Positions 47,001-58,865 of a stretch of 64,000 bases of DNA are shown here, piece after piece. Each line of letters begins with the position of its first letter. Position 1 is the stretch's first letter. The position numbers were made by a program, and so were the translations under genes. A model generated the notes under the pieces. The model saw only the letters and a list, made by a program, of their open reading frames with translations. It had not been told where the DNA came from and searched no databases. The DNA is from Capitella teleta (taxonomy: Eukaryota; Annelida; Polychaeta; Capitellidae), in the NCBI GenBank assembly GCA_000328365.1, contig KB310375.1, positions 58,327 to 122,326 of the forward strand, read 5' to 3'.

Positions 47001-49303
47001 GTTTCCACAGAAAGCATTAGAAATTATACTACATTATTCCTCAACATATGTCTGCCAACCAATCTGATATTTTTGTGGCCCACGTCGAAGCACTTGTAAC
47101 ATTGATCTGATCTTACGCTTAGAGCGCTAATGATATAACAACAGGTTAATGAAACTAGATCACACGTATATTTAATTAGTTCCAGGCGTCTAATATTCTA
47201 GTTCAGTAGATGCACACGCAATCGCTCGCCGTGTGTCATAAATATAAATTTACATGGGCCAACATTCCATTAATCGGATGCATTGTAGTCATTGTCGCCA
47301 TTTATATAATTTAATTCGTCTCATTTCATCGCAAAATGTAAAGACATGGTTTATCACTTTGATTCAATCAGATAATATTTGCACATCTCTCGTCCACACG
47401 CGCTCTGATAATTAATTTATGCATTTCAAGAAGTCATGAATATGCATGTGACCCGATTGAGCTTACGCAAACTTATAACTTAAATAAGAAAATAATAAAG
47501 ACCTCTCCGTACGTTGATATTTGATAATCGAGTATTTATCATTATATTGACTATAATATTATACCAAACATTCACACTACAAATCTTATTATGCCAATGC
47601 AATATTCGATGTACATGTAATTAGTCAATAACAACTTCGATCAAAAAGTTTCAATAACATGATTGTTAGTTGAATGAAACGGAATATAGTATAGCAATCC
47701 ATGATCATCACGTTTTATTTCTGTTCCAATGGACTTTTATTTAAGCTAGCAAACGTGGATGCCACCCACTGATTTCTCCAATACAGTAACCGTGAGATAT
47801 TCACCGCAAATTGCCCCACAACCCATTCATCAATAGTCACATTTTGCTCCATTATTTAACTCGATATTCGTGGAAGCACTGGTTCCTCATCAATCTTAAG
47901 TATACTAATTGCTGTGTACCATTTACTGCACTTCTGTAATCATTCTTCGGTTAGTTCTATTCCAAGCACTCTATCATGCAGTTATGTCATCCAATATCGC
48001 GGCATGGGCTCACTTCAGAGCCCATGCATCTTTTATTTCAGCCATTATTGCCTGATCAATCAAGCTTCCTAGTTTTTCAATTGATGTATCTAATTGAGCA
48101 GTGATCACAGAATGATAGATTAGCTATAATAGCAATGCCCTTGTGGCATATCTATGAATTGCCCCGAACATCAATTCTTCTTATATTCAAACAAGCCAAT
48201 GCAAAGTTGGAATGAACGTTTTTGACCTTTCTGAACAATTGTGATTGCATTTCCATCGTCATGCGTGACTACAATTGATAAGGCCCGATCTAGAGCTGCA
48301 CCCAGCTAAGCACTGTCACGTCTAAATGTCAGCTCAGTCGACATGGACACCAATTGAACTTTGAAAAATGGACATAATTGATGTTGTGCATGACCCGTCA
48401 CTATCACCATTCAATCAATCCATACAGTCTATTCTCTAACCACGTTCCCTTAGAATTTAGCGTGCTGACAGGCGATGTTCAAAGGCTTAGAATCGAGCAA
48501 TTGTCATCAATTCAAGTTAATGCACAACATGCATGAGAGTAGCACCGTATATATTAATATCATTCATAGTTCACATCATGCTTTACAATTCAATGCGGTA
48601 TTTGACACACAAATGTTGATTCCACAAATGACTAGCCAAAGATTCACGCGGATGCATCCACTGAAAACTTACTGTTCATTTCTGGAAGTCGTAAGCAATA
48701 ATTTTACGAAGATCATCGTGCCTTACGTAATGGCAATAGAGCGACTAGGTGGCTCTTATGTAATCCACAAAGTGGGAAGGCTTCTGATCAGCTCATTTGC
48801 CTGATTCTGTGATAACAATGTTTATGCTCACATAGTCTCAAATACTCCAAACATCCAAAGCTGAAACTAATACCACATCCACTAAGATTCGATGTAATAT
48901 TCTTGTGAAACTCTTAAAGGGGGGGGGGAGAACTGGTTAAAAATGGACTTTGAGTCGTTATTTGATAAACCAAAAATGATTCCTATGCCTGGCCCACACA
49001 AGGAATATCATCGCTAACGATTTCGCGGGAGATATATTGATAATTAGGCGTGACGTCAGGAGCTGTGATGGAACACCAAGTTCCCATCTTTTACAATGGG
49101 CCTCGTCATATCAGCGTGTCCTGCGACTAAACCCCTGGGTATTTTTTTTTTCTGAAATAGATAGAATAATTATTTTGCCACCAGTCAGACGCGAAAAAAA
49201 ATATTTTTCGCTATTTTTCTTATTTTAACAAGCAATTTTCTAGGACACATACCATGGCTTCTCATCCTGAAACAGTAAAAACTAAAAAGGTCAGCCAGAG
49301 TGC
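44038..49303. other. Long intergenic stretch, little recognised
   Basis: A self-complementary GGATATCCGATATCC lies at 44808-44822, a GAA run at 44912-44926, and a G9-type run at 48919-48928. A 109-codon plus frame (48475-48804) has no domain. No RNA gene or transposon termini were seen. Confidence 0.4.
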
Positions 49304-49400
49304 ACCACGCATGCGCAATACTGTCCTTTTATGGCGAAGATGGTCTGCTCTGATTGGCTGAAATCGATAGCTTCACGAGGGGAACGGGACCAATCACGGC
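49304..49400 (+). promoter_or_regulatory. Promoter-like cluster: NRF1-, YY1- and CCAAT-type sites
   Basis: Within 100 bases lie CCACGCATGCGCAAT (49305-49319, close to the NRF1 consensus), GGCGAAGATGG (49333-49343, YY1-like), an inverted CCAAT box (ATTGG, 49353-49357) and a forward CCAAT box (49390-49394). This mix is typical of TATA-less animal housekeeping promoters. A short frame starts at 49354 but has no recognised product. The orientation of any transcript is uncertain. Confidence 0.4.
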
Positions 49401-49758
49401 AAGCCCTCAGCTGACGTTTGTCTCTTATACTTTGCAATGGAAGCCATTCTCCCATAGGCGCAATGCTAACCCCGATATTCGGAATGCATTATTTCCTTAC
49501 GCTTGCATCCAGGCATGGTGTTTTTGGCACGGAATGCTATCAATTGGTGCTATGAGTCAATAGAACATCACTTAAAATTCACTTCCCCATCCCTTTAACT
49601 TACATACAGAGGTCCAAAACTTGTTACTCTGATTATAAATAGTTGATATAAAACATATAATATTTGACTGATAATGGAAAGACACTGAGAGGCATTTAAT
49701 AGGCTGTTTATTAAAAAATGCCACGGGGATTTTCATAAAAAATATACATTTTTTTTTT
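49401..49758. other. Intergenic between promoter-like cluster and SINE
   Basis: No recognised exon. It ends in a T-rich tract that may belong to the SINE target site. Confidence 0.35.
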
Positions 49759-50112
49759 GAGGGGCACTAAATAGCTCAATCGGTTTAACCGACTGACTAC
49801 AATTCTATGCCGACCGTGGGGTCGAGGTCCCGGGTTCGAGACCCAATCAGGACACGGGCGTTATGCTTGTGAATTATGATTGTTATAATTGTAATTCTTC
49901 GGTGACTCTGCAGTGCTGCCCAACTGCGTAACAAGGCCGGGCACTGTGTACTACTGTCTATGGTAGTATGCAAGATAAAGAACCCTTGGGATTTATCGAT
50001 AAGAGTAGGGGGAAACCCCGGTCCCGGGCCTTCTCTTCTGGCGCCCGTATCACCCGAATGGGTTGGGTGGAGCCGTAAAACCCCATCACGCATCACGCAC
50101 GAATACATATTT
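49759..50112 (+). mobile_element. tRNA-derived SINE, full-length copy
   Basis: The head carries A-box-like TAGCTCAATCGG and B-box GGTTCGAGACC at tRNA spacing. The body is shared with 41008-41206. The end is A/T-rich. Similar ATACAT-plus-T-run sequences on both sides (about 49744 and 50104) may be the target-site duplication. It contains no protein gene; frames across it are incidental. Confidence 0.85.
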
Positions 50113-52016
50113 TTTAAAACAACAATGTTTACAGCCACCGTCTGGTGTAACTGGCGATATTCACGTACACTTGAAAAATCAATTAAGTAAATAAATAAAG
50201 CTCACATTGTGAGAAAGAAGATATCAGGAGAATCACCAACTTGGGTGTTTCTATCGGCTTTTATATGCAGCTTGTGAGATGTTACATTTTCTAAATTCAG
50301 TTCACGTAGTATGGAAGTTTGAATGGACGTCTGAAAGCTAGGGATTAATAAAAGGCGCAAAGAAGTTGGGTCTTGCAATCAAGATTTTGCCGACAACAAT
50401 AGTCGATCATGGATCTGTTGTGCGGAGCTTTCCCTGATTGCAATCTGTGCGCCTGATTATGGACTGTGAATCAAGCAGCTTCATTGAACTTGCTGAATAA
50501 ATGCCAAAAAGGAGAATCAACCTTTGCGAGCTGAATGGCGTCGTTCAGTTGTGTGATTTGGAAGATGTGGAGCGTGATCCTCAGTTGAACCTTGCATTAG
50601 ATGCACCATTGAGTGCAAGAAACAGAGGCCTCTAGTTTGGCCAGAACCATAGACAAAGCTTACATTGTACTCTTGTCTATATGTAGATCCCGATATTTCG
50701 TTAGAATCCATGGTTCAAGTTGACCAGTATTGGTTGGGCTCTTCTATTTGATGTGCCTACTCCCACCGGTCAAATGTTCTCATAGCTCCGATGAAATGAA
50801 GAGCTGACTTCAGTTTAATTTAAATTAGTCGAATATATCCATGAGCACCTCTTGGGGGTTATTTTCATCCAATAAGCTTGTGGTAGCTCTAGCAGTGTGT
50901 AAACGATCAGATTTTATAATATTTATAATTCTGGATGTGTTCTTTTTAGCGGATGTGAACCTAATCCCCTTTCAGCAGAACAAGTTAATTTGAAATTGTC
51001 TGAAATGTCCTGTTGTCTTCCAATGGGGAACAATTTTTTTTTTTTCTCATTATTATTGGGAAATGTGATTTGTAAATTTATTACTTTATGCGGAATCATA
51101 AGTAAAGCAAGAACAAAAGTCCAATTCGACTGAGTTGATCTTGATGCATTAATCTGAGATGAGATGAAAGCAGTGTGGAATTGGATGCAATTAAGTCATA
51201 TATCACATTGTAGCACATTAATCTTCATTAATTCTCAGAACCATAAACGAACACAAGAAATTCCAGTGAGACAAAAGAATGATCAACCTAAACCCAAATT
51301 TTATCGACTCTGAAGAAAATCATTCGAAGAGAGAAGCCAATTAATTGAAAAATTGTGCAATAACTTCTGAAATATTACATAACATTATTCCCCGGTTCAG
51401 CATTCAATAAATCAATCCATAATTTCAGCTCATTGTGTGTGTGTGTGTTTGTTTGTTTTTTTTTGTTTTTTTTTTTTTCATTCAGACTTTGTTTACAATT
51501 TATGATGACCCTCGTCTTAGCTATGCCAGTTTTCTTCTCACTTTGTGTTCCTTGTGAAGGTTTTTGCGTGCTTACAAATGGTGTCACGACTCTTAGCAAA
51601 ATTAGAAACGTTGATTGGAAGAGCCAAGAATAATGGAAGTCAAGCGGTGTTTTATCACAAGAGGCAGGAATCCACGATTCTCAACAAAAGACAAAGCTCA
51701 TTCATGTGATAATTGGCCACCAGCCCGCTCAACCCATGGTGAGAGTGAGTGGGGAGCAACTCAACCCGATTAAAGGTTTGATAGACATTAATACTGCCCT
51801 TAATTGCTGAGCTTGCTATCTTAATTTCAAACTTAGTGAAAACACTGAACAATGTACAACGGGGTCGTCAATCGTTGTTAGTCAGATTAGCATCAGAATG
51901 TTAGTTTGCACTGTCAATAGATTCGTTTTGATAATCATAAGCGTAAATGCTTGAAAAGTATCGTATCAAGTGTTCAATTTTACACTTTATTTGCTAATCA
52001 GTGTGTAATCCAAAAT
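50113..52016. other. Intergenic with low-complexity tracts
   Basis: T runs lie near 51032 and 51458-51478, the latter after (TG)n at 51437-51448. No gene was recognised. Confidence 0.4.
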
Positions 52017-52042
52017 ATACAAATATACAAATATACAAATAT
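52017..52042 (+). repeat. 8-bp microsatellite (ATATACAA)n
   Basis: About three tandem units of ACAAATAT. Confidence 0.8.
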
Positions 52043-55000
52043 TGCCTTAACATGTCGATTATTTTTCTTTAATTTTTATGCTACTAAACGATGTGCGATA
52101 ACCAGAATCTTCTGAATATTAGTTCCACCAGGAAAAGAACACAACTCGTAAACATGATTCCTTTTCAGATTGCAAAATTAATCGTCCAATAAATCTCACT
52201 TTCTGGATGCATTAGTTCTGAAGGAGATTTGAGGACACTTGATGTTGGCGATGAACCGAGGCTAAAATATCAATTGAATGGGATGCGTGCAGCTGTGTAC
52301 TCCTCTGAGATGATGCACTGATTGCACTCTTGGCTTTAGAGAGTCCACTTTGATGCTCACCATTTTGCCAGGTGATTAGGTGCTGTAATGTACGAATGAA
52401 CAATTACGACCAAGTCAATGATAATTGGTTAGAATTAACAAAATTGAGAAGAGCAAAGGAAATATAGCAAAATAATTAAATAATAAGGATACATGATGAT
52501 GTCTGATGTCCAGAAAACACTACCCTTTGCAGCATAATAGCACCGATCAAATAATAAGATCCTTTTCAATATATTGCTTTTATAATGGTAACGATTTGCT
52601 CCTGCTCTGATAAACATGCAACTTAGCCATATCAAAGTGGCTTAATTTTAGGATGTACACACACGACTTAATTATTGCTACAAATCATCAAAGCTGTATC
52701 ATATCCATGCAAAGCACATGCAAAGCACATGCTACTATAAATTAACAGAAACCAGGAAAATGATACCGTGATATAACTATATACAATATACCTTTCTGCC
52801 ATGGACCGGCCTAAACCGAAATAACCAGCCACATGGGGAAGGTGGAAGAAGGGTTTTGGTCTCCTGGGAAATTCCAGGAAAGGAAGCGAGTGCAATTTTA
52901 CTGCAATTCTGGCTACATGTGTTTCCGGTGAACATCAAAAATATAATAAGCAAATTATAGCGGATATAAATTATAATTATTTATCGTCAGATTTTCCTGA
53001 TTACTTGTCATTTGGTGTGATTTTTGGCTTCTTCCATTTCATGCTTCAACTTTCAACCCGCCTTCCGCTTCTTTTGTTATACGGATTATAATCACGTATT
53101 ATATCTTGTCATTTATATTTACTATTTTTTTATTTTTCATTTGTGATTTTCAAGATGAGTTACAATAAAACTGTTGTTTCCGTGCTGAAATAGATGAAGA
53201 TATTATGCAAGACTTAACGCAGGCTACCGAATTATTGATTCTGGCTTTAACGTTAAGGCCAGACGAATTCCCTTTTCACCTGTATCTATGTGCGACAGCG
53301 TAGGCAATTGCAATTAATTAAAATTGTATCACATACATAAACTATTATAAAGTTTTGTAGACTTGACGGTTCACAGCTTAATGGCATGCAACTCACAGTA
53401 CATATCATTTGCTTGTCACAGCATGCAGATCATAGACATTAATTATAACAGTATACCTTAGCATGAGCAAATTCACAATTCACTGGTATGAAATTGAGGC
53501 CCCATGGAGTCCTTCTGTCATCCAGTCAAACGACATCGAAGAACGTTCATCACAATGTCATGTATTTCCTGTGCTATTTTAGTCTCGCGTGCAACCCCAC
53601 TGAATTATGATCTATCTTTGCCGCATTATTCTCCTGCACCCACGCAATGTAACCATCCTACACCCGGAGCATAGGTCATGTTGCCAAGAAGTAATCATTT
53701 ATGACGCACTTTGATGAAGATGGCGACCTGGTATTATGTTCTCCATGTAATTTCTCTGAATGGTTCACTGACCTTATGCACCAATGAAATGTTTGTAGCT
53801 ATGCATTTGGTATGGCGCGTTGACCAATGTGATTTGAGAATGATATTCGATCAAGAGGGCAGGTCATGTTGCTGAGTATTTTTGAGGTTGACGTCTTGAT
53901 AACACTAATAAGCATTGTGCTTCTCTTCCCACACGCGCCGAATGGCACAATGCTACATGTATTGAAATCATTGTTTTGCTATGCATTGGAAATGATAATC
54001 ATGTTGATATATATAGTAGACCACATTTTACCAATTAAACTCACGTAATGACTCGGTTTATAATTGAATCTTCTGAACTCGTGTATTACCCTCCCGACTT
54101 CATTCGCTTCGTTCACCCTGCTCTGGTCACTCAGCTATGTGTTTTCTATTTGGTCCAAATTATCAAAAGAGGAGTTTTCGTCCGCCGTGAGATTTTCCCA
54201 GCTAACGAGTCGGCTGCATGTCTTCCAATTTGGCCAGTAGCATCACATTGCCATTCACGGCTATGTCTATCCTCATATATTTGCATGAGAATCGATTCAG
54301 GCCAATGTCCTCAAGAAGTCCATTAAGTACATCGTTGGCATCCTACCCACGACTATACATTGTGGGAGCACTTGCGTAAGCATGGCAGCGAGAGAGGTCA
54401 TTAAAGTCATAGCAGACATAGTAGCCTATAGAGTAATCATAGATATCAGGTGTCTTGGGTTACCTTTTATGACGTTTACTATTGTGAGTGATGACAGATT
54501 GCTAGCTAATCGACCACGCTGAACAAGAATCAAGCTGTTGCTAAGATGTCTGTTCCTTGTGGACTTTTGAGTAAATACCAAGTTTAATGTTTTATTTGAA
54601 TTAACGATGCAATCATTGTTTTTTTTTTTTAATCTTGGTAAGTTGCTTGCATAATCCATAGCTCTTGGCATAATCAGGAATAAAAATTTTGGCTTTAGTG
54701 AACTTTAGCCCCACCGAAAACTCATGCTGCTATCAAAACAATTCCTGGAACACCATTCTAGGATCAACAATTAAGACAAGAAGCAGACACTCTGGAAAGT
54801 ACTCATTAAGTATTGATAAGCAAATACTTCAACGTTAGCTCATTGTCTCCTTCCCGGAAGCAAACACACGATGGTCTTTTAAATTTTACTTCCATTTTGG
54901 AGGACATAATCCGCCTAGAAAAAGCGACGACGACGTTACCCAGTGGACGTCCCAATAGAGCTGGACACAGCTGTGTTGCACCACGACAATTGAAAATTTA

Positions 55001-55668
55001 GCGTCCAGCTAAGGCCCCTTAGATGGAGAGGGCGAGGCGGCGGGGGAGGCGTTTGACCGTGTAGGAGGACACTGACTTATCATGGCACGATTCCATTCAT
55101 GCAGTGCCTAATCGAGGACAACAATACTGAATGCTATGCCATCAGAAATTAATGAAAATGTACCATTATGTGTATAATAATTGTGACTGAAAATATACTC
55201 TGAATTATTGTGTTTCATAAATAATAAGTTGAAAGTGAGGCGTAGTTTTATCTTATGTAGTAGTAATTGTGTCTCGATTGTTTATTGTATAATTGCCTGA
55301 TAATAATGATAATAATCCCTTACTCAAATTTTTGCGCTGTCCAATAGACATTTTAAACAATGACTTTGCCTCTTTTAGCATCTGCTCTAATGATTTGCGA
55401 ATGAACATGAATGCTAAAGCATATCATAAAGCACATCATTCGTCCGATCTTATGAGGGATGACCTCTTGGCTAATAAAAAAAATTGGTAAATTGCTAGCG
55501 ATCTTGCCCAACTACTTATCATTGTAATTTATATAATTCGATGCGGATATGGCAAATGAAAGCACGGCCGGTCACGGGTTCCTTATCTGACGCCTTTATC
55601 TCTCAAGAGGGTGCAGAAATACCACATCATCACCACAATGATTGTATTTGCAACAACAGCAGCAAACC
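52043..55668. other. Intergenic, nothing recognised
   Basis: A short duplication (GCAAAGCACAT twice) lies at 52709-52730. A GC-rich patch with GGCGGCGGGGGAGGCG lies at about 55037-55052. Frames of 60-92 codons (for example 54048-54326) lack motifs. Confidence 0.4.
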
Positions 55669-57048
55669 GCCACATTCTCTATGTGACACACTTAACCACA
55701 TTGTTTATATGACCCAATTAGTGACATTGTCTATGTGACACACTTAACCACATTGTTTATATGACCCAATTAGTGACATTGTCTATGTGACACACTTAAC
55801 CACATTGTTTATATGACCCAATTAGTGACATTATCTATGTGACACACTTAACCACATTGTTTATATGACCCAATTAGTGACATTGTCTATGTGACACACT
55901 TAACCACATTGTTTATATGACCCAATTAGTGACATTGTCTATGTGACACACTTAACCACATTGTTTATATGACCCAATTAGTGACATTGTCTATGTGACA
56001 CACTTAACCACATTGTTTATAAGACCCAATTAGTGACATTGTCTATGTGACACACTTAACCACATTGTTTGTATGACCCAATTAGTGACATTGTCTATGT
56101 GACACACTTAACCACATTGTTTATATGACCCAATTAGTGACATTGTCTATGTGACACACTTAACCACATTGTTTATATGACCCAATTAGTGACATTATCT
56201 ATGTGACACACTTAACCACATTGTTTATATGACCCAATTAGTGACATTGTCTATGTGACACACTTAACCACATTGTTTATATGACCCAATTAGTGACATT
56301 GTCTATGTGACACACTTAACCACATTGTTTATATGACCCAATTAGTGACATTGTCTATGTGACACACTTAACCACATTGTTTATAAGACCCAATTAGTGA
56401 CATTGTCTATGTGACACACTTAACCACATTGTTTGTATGACCCAATTAGTGACATTGTCTATGTGACACACTTAACCACATTGTTTATATGACCCAATTA
56501 GTGACATTGTCTATGTGACACACTTAACCACATTGTTTATATGACCCAATTAGTGACATTATCTATGTGACACACTTAACCACATTGTTTATATGACCCA
56601 ATTAGTGACATTGTCTATGTGACACACTTAACCACATTGTTTATATGACCCAATTAGTGACAATGTCTATGTGACACACTTAACCACATTGTTTATATGA
56701 CCCAATTAGTGACATTGTCTATGTGACACACTTAACCACATTGTTTATAAGACCCAATTAGTGACATTGTCTATGTGACACACTTAACCACATTGTTTGT
56801 ATGACCCAATTAGTGACATTGTCTATGTGACACACTTAACCATATTGTTTATAAGACCCAATTAGTGACATTGTCTATGTGACACACTTAACCACATTGT
56901 TTATAAGACCCAATTAGTGACATTGTCTATGTGACACACTTAACCACATTGTTTATAAGACCCAATTAGTCACATTGTCTATGTGACACACTTAATCACA
57001 TTGTTTATAAGACCCAATTAGTCACATTGTCTATGTGACATACTTATG
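55669..57048 (+). repeat. 52-bp minisatellite with 7-monomer higher-order repeat
   Basis: About 26 head-to-tail copies of a 52-base monomer, first full unit at 55681. Diagnostic single-base variants recur every seventh monomer. ATTATCT for ATTGTCT is in monomers 3, 10 and 17. TTATAAGAC for TTATATGAC is in 7, 14 and 21. TTTGTATGAC is in 8, 15 and 22. So a 364-base unit of seven monomers is present three times. Each monomer is itself two related 26-base halves (CACATTGTTTATATGACC and GACATTGTCTATGTGACA starts, 19 of 26 matches). Monomers 23-26 all carry the TATAAG variant, and 25-26 also read AGTCACATT, marking a diverged right edge. There are no unique spacers, so it is not CRISPR-like. Confidence 0.98.
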
Positions 57049-57222
57049 AATGCTAGACGTGGATCTGCTAACAATTGACCCAATATCAACGGAACTTAAT
57101 CAAACTTTGATACTATCTCCAAATTCGCGATTCATAGCAGAAGTATCAATGATTGATTGCTCTGAAATAATTGATTTTAAATCTAACATTCACGTTTACA
57201 GTTAGAGATCGTTTGTTCCATC
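57049..57222. other. Spacer between minisatellite and pogo-like element
   Basis: Non-repetitive AT-rich DNA with no recognised feature. Confidence 0.4.
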
Positions 57223-57224
57223 TA

Positions 57225-58122
57225 CAGTAAAACCTCGATGTGTCGAAGTTCGTGGGGTTAGCTCAATTACTTCGACTTAGGGATACTTTGACGAAGGGAT
57301 CGAGGCCGTTATGATATGACCGTTATGATTTCAAATCGTGTTCTGACATTTTGATTGACGATATGCGTCATGCACGTTATGCAACTATGAGAGGATATGA
57401 ATTAATTTTGTGACTGGAACAGTAATTAACAAATATTAATAAAAAAAGTAATGCCAAAAGATGAAATTATCTTGGAAGTCTTGGGGAAGAAAGACTTTCA
57501 CAGAAGGTTGTTTACGTAGCTCTAAAGGTCTCAAGTGTCTTCACGTCTAGCTTGCGTTTTGTAGCCACAGCGATGCTGATGATCTAATGATGCTGAAGAC
57601 TGTTGATCACTAGATTTTTACTGTTTCTCGCAAAAACACTCAAAACAAGAATCTTTGATATTATTGTTGCGTGCTTTGATATTAAAGATGCCAGAAAGTT
57701 CATAACAGATCTAAGGCTGGATTTCTTTAATTAACTCTAGCTTCGAATGTGAGCTGTCTTTGGTCGGCAATTCATTAAAGATCATCGCAAGCACACCAAC
57801 AACAATTTAATGCCTTAGTTGAGATCCACGGTCCGTTGATCTTTAGAGTCAGCCTCGCTTTGGTCGCAGCCTATAACTCTCTTTGAAGTAATCAAACTGA
57901 GAAATATGTTTATAGAATTTTTCGACTTCGAGCTATAGATCGAAAATATGTCTCGGGGACACAGAAAATACTTCGACACGGGGATAAATTCGAGAATGAG
58001 AAGTTCGAGGGACAAATGTTAATGCTAATGGTAAAGTATAGGAGAATCGTCGGAACTTCGAAAAAACTTCGACACAGGGAGACATTCGAGGGACGGGTGT
58101 TCGACACATCGAGGTTTTACTA
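57225..58122 (-). mobile_element. pogo/Tigger-like element, second copy, reversed
   Basis: Same termini and TA flanks (57223-57224 and 58123-58124) as 29315-30095, in the opposite orientation and 898 bases long. The transposase start is present, but its first codon reads GTG instead of ATG and the frame soon ends. The extra length is internal sequence missing from the other copy. Both are non-autonomous relatives of one parent. Confidence 0.8.
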
Positions 58123-58132
58123 TACCTATATA

Positions 58133-58204
58133 TGTCCTGTGGTGTAGTGGTTATCATCTCTGCTTTACATGCAGAAGGCCGTGAGTTGAAACCTCGCCGG
58201 GACC
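58133..58204 (+). pseudogene. tRNA-Val(UAC) pseudogene
   Basis: 72 nt, collinear with the genes at 41.5 and 62.7 kb and still with a TTTACAT loop (UAC). The acceptor stem is mismatched (TGTCCTG against CGGGACC). The T-loop reads TTGAAAC instead of TTCGAAC, which damages the B-box. It begins nine bases after the pogo-like element's TA. Confidence 0.8.
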
Positions 58205-58346
58205 TCGATATTTTGTTATAGCTCATTTTTTAAATTTAATACTTTTTTTTTTTTCGCTCACAAAAATAATGTTTCCGTAATATTTCTTGCGTATTTAAGT
58301 TATATGATTATTACTGACACGCTTCCTTATCGAAACAGAGACTCCT
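58205..58346. other. Spacer, nothing recognised
   Basis: AT-rich with a T run near 58241-58254, which could serve as a Pol III terminator remnant. Confidence 0.4.
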
Positions 58347-58679
58347 GCTGATATATCTGAGCATTTCTGCAGGAAGTATGAGGAGCTATACGCAAGTGTA
58401 TAACATGATGATAGTGGCCTTAGGGAAAATCAAGAGATTGTTCAACATCGCATAGTCAATTGTCATGGTCATTGTAATGCTCATGTAATCTTTGCAAATG
58501 ATGTAAGACTTGCTATTACCAGGTTAGAAAGAAACAAACATGATGATGTCTTTGGGCTATATTCTGATCATCTAATCGCTTGCATACACTGTTGTCAAAT
58601 GTTTTCAACTGTATGTTATTACATGGTTTCTCGCCTGTGGTTTATTCCTGCCGATACCGAAAAATAATAGAAATCATTT
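58347..58679 (+). mobile_element. LINE ORF2 fragment, uninterrupted paralogue
   Basis: One frame reads ADISEHFCRKYEELYASV, then a stop at 58401-58403, then NDVRLAITRLERNKHDDVFG and LYSDHLIAC, ending ADTEK and a stop. The AI-x-x-L-x-x-x-K pattern followed by GL-x-SDHL is the linker between endonuclease and reverse transcriptase in several non-LTR families; I cannot fix the clade. The same 332 bases at 37.7-40.05 kb are split by the L2-like element. Confidence 0.75.
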
Positions 58680-58834
58680 ATATTGATCTGAACATTTACA
58701 ATAAAAATAATCGATTGTTGTCAAATGAATAAGAAACGTACCCCTTTGTGATAATATTGAGTAGATATCATATGCTTGAGGACAACATTAAATTGCGGCA
58801 ACATTAGACAAAGCACAATGCTGCAAAAAAAAAA

Positions 58835-58865
<31 letters not shown>

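Noticed and set aside
48475-48804. A 109-codon frame
   Set aside because: No recognisable motif, signal peptide or flanking gene signals.
55669-57048. CRISPR-like array
   Set aside because: Monomers are contiguous with no unique spacers, and the DNA is animal nuclear; it is a minisatellite.
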